This document shows, piece after piece, positions 60,031 through 64,000 of a stretch of DNA of 64,000 nucleotides. Both the position numbers and the translations under genes were made by a program. The number at the start of each line of letters is the position of its first letter. Position 1 is the first letter of the stretch. The notes beneath the pieces were generated by a model. The model did not search any database. It was given only the letters and a program-made list of their open reading frames with translations, and was not told the DNA's origin. Origin of the DNA: Mauremys mutica (taxonomy: Eukaryota; Chordata; Testudines; Geoemydidae); the NCBI RefSeq assembly GCF_020497125.1, contig NC_059075.1:68405321-68469320 (forward strand). Direction: 5' to 3'.

Positions 60031-62560
60031 CGGGGGTGGGAAACAGGTATCTCTGCTGTCCATTTTTTGATGTACTGGGTTTAGTCTGTTTTAAATAGAT
60101 GTGATGTGTGTGCCTGGAGTATGAAAGGGCAGTGATAAAGCAAAATACATTTAAAAACAATATCCTACGAACTCTTGTTTCTCTCTTCCTGCTACTTTTT
60201 TGCTCTGTCAATGTAGTTAAGAGATGGACAAAAGGAAGAAAACAGTCTCCAGCTGTGATTTAAGAACTGTGGAAGTGAAACAGGAACATTGTTACAAGCT
60301 CCAAAAGCACCTGGACTGTCTGTCTGTCTAGTGCCTACCACAGCAGAACCCTGGTCTATGAACAGGGCCCCTAGCTGCTACCACAATATAAACAGAGAAT
60401 GCAATGAGCTGCCCAGGCAAGGCTGTCTTACAAAGCAGAATGAGCATGCACAAAAGGACATGTAGGAGGTTGCTGCTAGATGATGGGGGTGGGTAGAGCA
60501 AATCCATACAACACTTTATAAACACAGGTTGGAGCAGGGATTGTGCCTCCTTGTGTTCACACAGTACTAACTAACGGTGGGTGCTACAAGCAACAATGAA
60601 CGGGCTCTCCAGAAATGCCTCAAGAACCAGTGGAGTGTTGTGAGGAGGGTCTGGGGTGGGAAGAGTATCAGGAGCATTTGAGTCTGAGTCTGGAGAGCAA
60701 GGGCTTGGGGAAGCTATAAGGAGAGGAGCTGCAACAGTGTGAGAAGATGGGGTTTCCAACGTTGATGTTGCAGAAGTGTGGGTGGACAGACAGATGTGTG
60801 AGGAGAGGGAGTCGAGAACAAAAGACTGCTGAGGTTACAAACCATGGAAGCCAATGGAAGGGCTGAGTTGAGATGAAGTTGTGCTTGGGAAGGCTCCTCA
60901 TGCCCAAAGAACCATGTCTGTTTTTGAGACCTGCAGGAAATTGAAAGCCAGGCTTGTTCAAGACAATGTGGGTCAGGGACAAGTCACAGAGGTTGAAAAA
61001 TGGTCTGGTAACAGCAGCAGCTAAGGTTAAACAGTGAAAAGATGAGTGAAATGAAAAGTAGATGAAAAACAACTTAGGGACAAGAATGGAGTCTTGTTGG
61101 GACACCACAGAACAGAGATCTGGGGCCAGAGGAGACCCCATACTGGAGACAGTTTGGTAAGAACAGAGCCATAATGGGAGGGGAAGTGCAGGAATCATTG
61201 CATTGGTTGGGGGTCTAAGTCTAGGGGGAAGGAGTGCTCCATGATGCCAAAGGCTGCACTGAGGTAAGGGAAGGAGGAATTGAGACAGCTCCTGTCTTTC
61301 CTCAAGAAATGGGAGTTCAGGTAGGCACGAGAATACTGTCAGCAGAGATTTGGGAATAGTGTTTCATGAACTCATGGAACTACACTTAGAACTTTGAAAA
61401 GGGCCAGTTTAATCCAGATCATTAGAAGATGATGCTGTCGAGTGGTGTACATTGTCCTTTGTTCTGAGACTCTGTGGCTCCATGTCTGCTTTTTGCAAGC
61501 CTGTACTTTTTCTCTAGAAGACTTCCAATTAAAAAAAGCTCTTTAAAACACCCTAAATCAATACCTGCTGTGCTATGACTAAGCCCCTCAGGCAGCATTG
61601 TAGCTAATTTATAACCTCCCCTTCTGAATGAAGGGGGGTTCTACTGGAAACAGACACAATAAGCATAGGCAAGGGTACAGAGGAACACAATTCTGCAGTA
61701 AACCAGGGAGGAAATGGGAATGTGGGTGGCTGCCAGGTGTGGCAGTTTCTTATGTTTCCTCATGGGTAGACCAGAACTCCTGTTTGGTTAGCACAGCTTT
61801 CTGGGCTGAGTGGGGTTTATTATAGTGCAAATGTTTGGAATTCCATGTCTTAATTTTCCAAAGATTTTTAATTTTGTTTTGTTGTTACCATTCTCTCAGC
61901 CTCTTCTCGGTGACATGGTTTAATCAAAACTGTGCTGCTTTTTGGGGATGCAAAGGATGAGCTTGGAGCCCTCATTCCTTCTGCAAATTAATCTTTTTAC
62001 AGTTTTATTTTTATGTCCTCCTCCACCCACCCACCACTACCACTTGCTCAACACATGGAAGTGAAACTTCTCCATTTAACGTTCTCCAGGCTTTATAACT
62101 GTCTGTGTAGCACATGGCTGCCAGCTACACAACTGTCGCAGAGGTCAGAGCCTGTAAGGCGGTGTTTCCCTCCCGGTTTCTAAATGGACGTTGGTATGTT
62201 GTAAAAAGAAGAATGGGAACCAGTGGAAACAAATTTATATTTCTCTATATTTTCAGATCCTATTGCCCCTCTTTGGTGGCATCAGGGGCAAAAATGCTTT
62301 GAGACTAGAATGCCCACCATGTTAACACTGGGCTTTCAACAACCCACTGTCCTAGATGTGAAAGTCATGTGGAAGTTTAGCCATGTGTTTTGCCATGTCT
62401 CTGGAGTTTTATCTCCTGCATGGAAAAGGAGGGGGATACAAGCAGGCAGCAGTTGGAGTAACACAGATGGATACATTGTACTGCCCACGTAGAACTAATA
62501 CTTAGCACTTCTCTAGGTTTGCTTTCACATGTGGATCTGGAAGCACTTCACTAAGATGCT
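60031..62560. other. Intergenic DNA, no gene recognised
   Basis: The stretch 60580-61330 is purine-rich on the + strand (ggagtgctccatgatgccaa, aggctgcactgaggtaaggg) and may be an old LINE or LTR remnant, but I cannot class it. A 176-codon minus frame here (61198-60668) has no recognisable domain. Confidence 0.45.
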
Positions 62561-62564
62561 GAGC

Positions 62565-62750
62565 ATTTCTTAAGGTAGGCAAATATCACTGTACCTATTT
62601 CATAGATGGGGAAATTGAACTACAAAGCAGTTAAATCAAGTGACTTGATCAAAGTTACACAGTCTGTCAGCCGAAGAGCTAGGAAAATAATTTAGGACTT
62701 CTGACTTTTACCTTTCTGTTTTAATCTTCAGACCACAGCAAATATTTCCT
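62565..62750 (-). repeat. MIR relic, minus strand
   Basis: The + strand reads acctatttcatagatgggga, aattgaactacaaagcagtt, tgatcaaagttacacagtct, the complement order of MIR. Confidence 0.7.
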
Positions 62751-63569
62751 GTACAGATGCCAATGTTGATTCACAGGACAAGGATGTGGAACGCAAGTAA
62801 TAGAAATGCCAGTACTGCTTAGGTCTATAGTCACAGACCCTGAAAGAGAGGCTAGAGTACATGGAATAAAAGCAAGCAAAGTTATTTTTAAATGCTTTTG
62901 ATATATGTGCTTTTAAGGAATTTCTTGGAAGACATCAGCATTTACCCTTCTAATGACTGAGGAGAATGACACTCCACTGCAGGCCCAGCTTTTAGTTAAG
63001 GAGACTATAAGAATCCTGGTTTCAACATGACTCTGCAGTCATGTGACCATGGAATGTCCTGTTCATATGCAACAATGGAGTCGTCATGTCATTTAAGAAG
63101 TGCAGTAGTTCTCTGAAAAATTACTGTAAAAAACAGTACAAGAAGTTTCCGTTCTCATTTTCTCTCATCACCTCCAGATGTGATATGTTCAGTTTGCAAA
63201 TTAAGCTTTTTTTTCTGCCAGCCCTAAAAATTCATCCTGGATCTAAAAGTAAAGACTGACTCCAACTTGCTCCCTCTTACCTATGCTAGCCTAGCATGTC
63301 TAACAGGAGTAGAAAAACAGTAAAAACTTTTTTTCACTAAGTTTAGCCAATAGTCAGCTGAGCACACACGGGAACAGATCTGTTGAACGAGATATCTGCC
63401 ATTGTTACAGTCACTTTTCTGACAATAACAGCACTTTAAAGTGGGTGTGAACAGCTGGAAAAGTTGTCTTTTTAAAAAAACAAAGAAACAATTTGTGATA
63501 ACTTTAAAACAGGCAGTTGGAGGAGTGAACCTAGTGATGGAAATGGGAGGCAGGAGGCCTGCTGGGTTA

Positions 63570-63935
63570 TCATATCATTAGGTTTGGCAAGGACTTCTAG
63601 TGAGTCATCTAGACTATCCCTCTGACTACGGCAGGATTGATTTCATTATCCCTAAACCACCTCGGATTCAGATAGCTGTCTAGAGTTAACCTTGAATGCT
63701 TCCACTGCTGACAAGCCCACAGAATTCCCTCAGCAGCATGTTCCATTGCTCAAGCTGTCCTAATGTTTACATATTTATCCTAATATTTACCTTGAATTTA
63801 TCCTGCTGTAGTTTGTCCATTTATTTCTTGCCCTGTCCTTTTTGGCTAATCAAAATGGAATACTACCCTCTTGATAACATCTCTTTACATCCCTCACCTG
63901 GGTTGAGAAGAGCAGAATAACCGCCAAGATGGAGA
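63570..63935 (-). repeat. CR1 LINE 3' region, minus strand
   Basis: Complements of CR1 3' sequence appear in order: tgagtcatctagactatccc, cagatagctgtctagagtta, gcagcatgttccattgctca, tatcctgctgtagtttgtcc, tcttgccctgtcc. The tail beyond 63935 to the window end is unassigned. Confidence 0.7.
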
Positions 63936-64000
63936 TAGACACTATCTTTCTACAATACAACCACATACAGCATTTAACCTTTGTCACAGCATCACATTGC

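Noticed and set aside
60668..61198. 176-codon minus-strand frame
   Set aside because: No recognisable domain, signal or codon pattern. It is in a purine-rich stretch of probable repeat origin.

Overview
The window looks like nuclear DNA of a non-avian sauropsid, most likely a turtle. The basis is the repeat mix: decayed CR1 LINEs in both orientations, old MIR-type CORE-SINEs, short palindromic MITEs, many hAT elements with 8-bp target duplications, Ty3/gypsy relics and a reptile-type repeat that may be Penelope-like. It also carries one intact vertebrate gene with a canonical GT-AG intron, a CpG-rich promoter and an AU-rich 3' UTR. A crocodilian or another reptile is not excluded.

Only one functional protein gene is supported: ZFP36L1 (TIS11b/BRF1), a CCCH tandem zinc-finger mRNA-decay factor. 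It lies on the + strand at about 51.87-56.99 kb, with two coding exons (52022-52078 and 54439-55389) encoding 335 residues. A TATA-like box, AP-1-like and CRE-like sites lie upstream. Its long 3' UTR holds AU-rich elements, including an exact UUAUUUAUU nonamer, and several AATAAA signals.

The rest is intergenic and transposon-rich. At 0-10 kb there are MIR and tRNA-like SINE traces and three hAT MITEs (about 119-1001, 7675-7888, 8445-9126). At 10.4-11.3 kb a Ty3/gypsy pol relic is split by a palindromic repeat insertion flanked by 12-bp duplications. At 12-20 kb there is a 124-bp hAT MITE, CR1 fragments and several MIRs.

The centrepiece is 21863-34394. It is a 12.5-kb hAT element bounded by near-identical terminal inverted repeats and a perfect 8-bp duplication (cccctcgc). 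Its ZMYM1-like transposase pseudogene, on the minus strand, is cut in two. Between the halves sit a nested hAT MITE and a roughly 7.2-kb array of about 200 copies of a 36-bp telomere-like, G-quadruplex-competent unit. That array is itself interrupted by one 316-bp repeat fragment. A solo LTR with a 5-bp duplication lies in the 5' part of the hAT element. The array's 36-bp period is a multiple of 3, so it creates very long but meaningless open reading frames on both strands.

From 34.5 to 51 kb there are CR1 tails, palindromic MITEs, MIRs and unassigned DNA. Downstream of ZFP36L1 are a hAT MITE with a near-perfect duplication (59243-59360), an L2/CR1-clade reverse-transcriptase relic (about 59.57-60.03 kb) and a CR1 3' end (about 63.57-63.93 kb).
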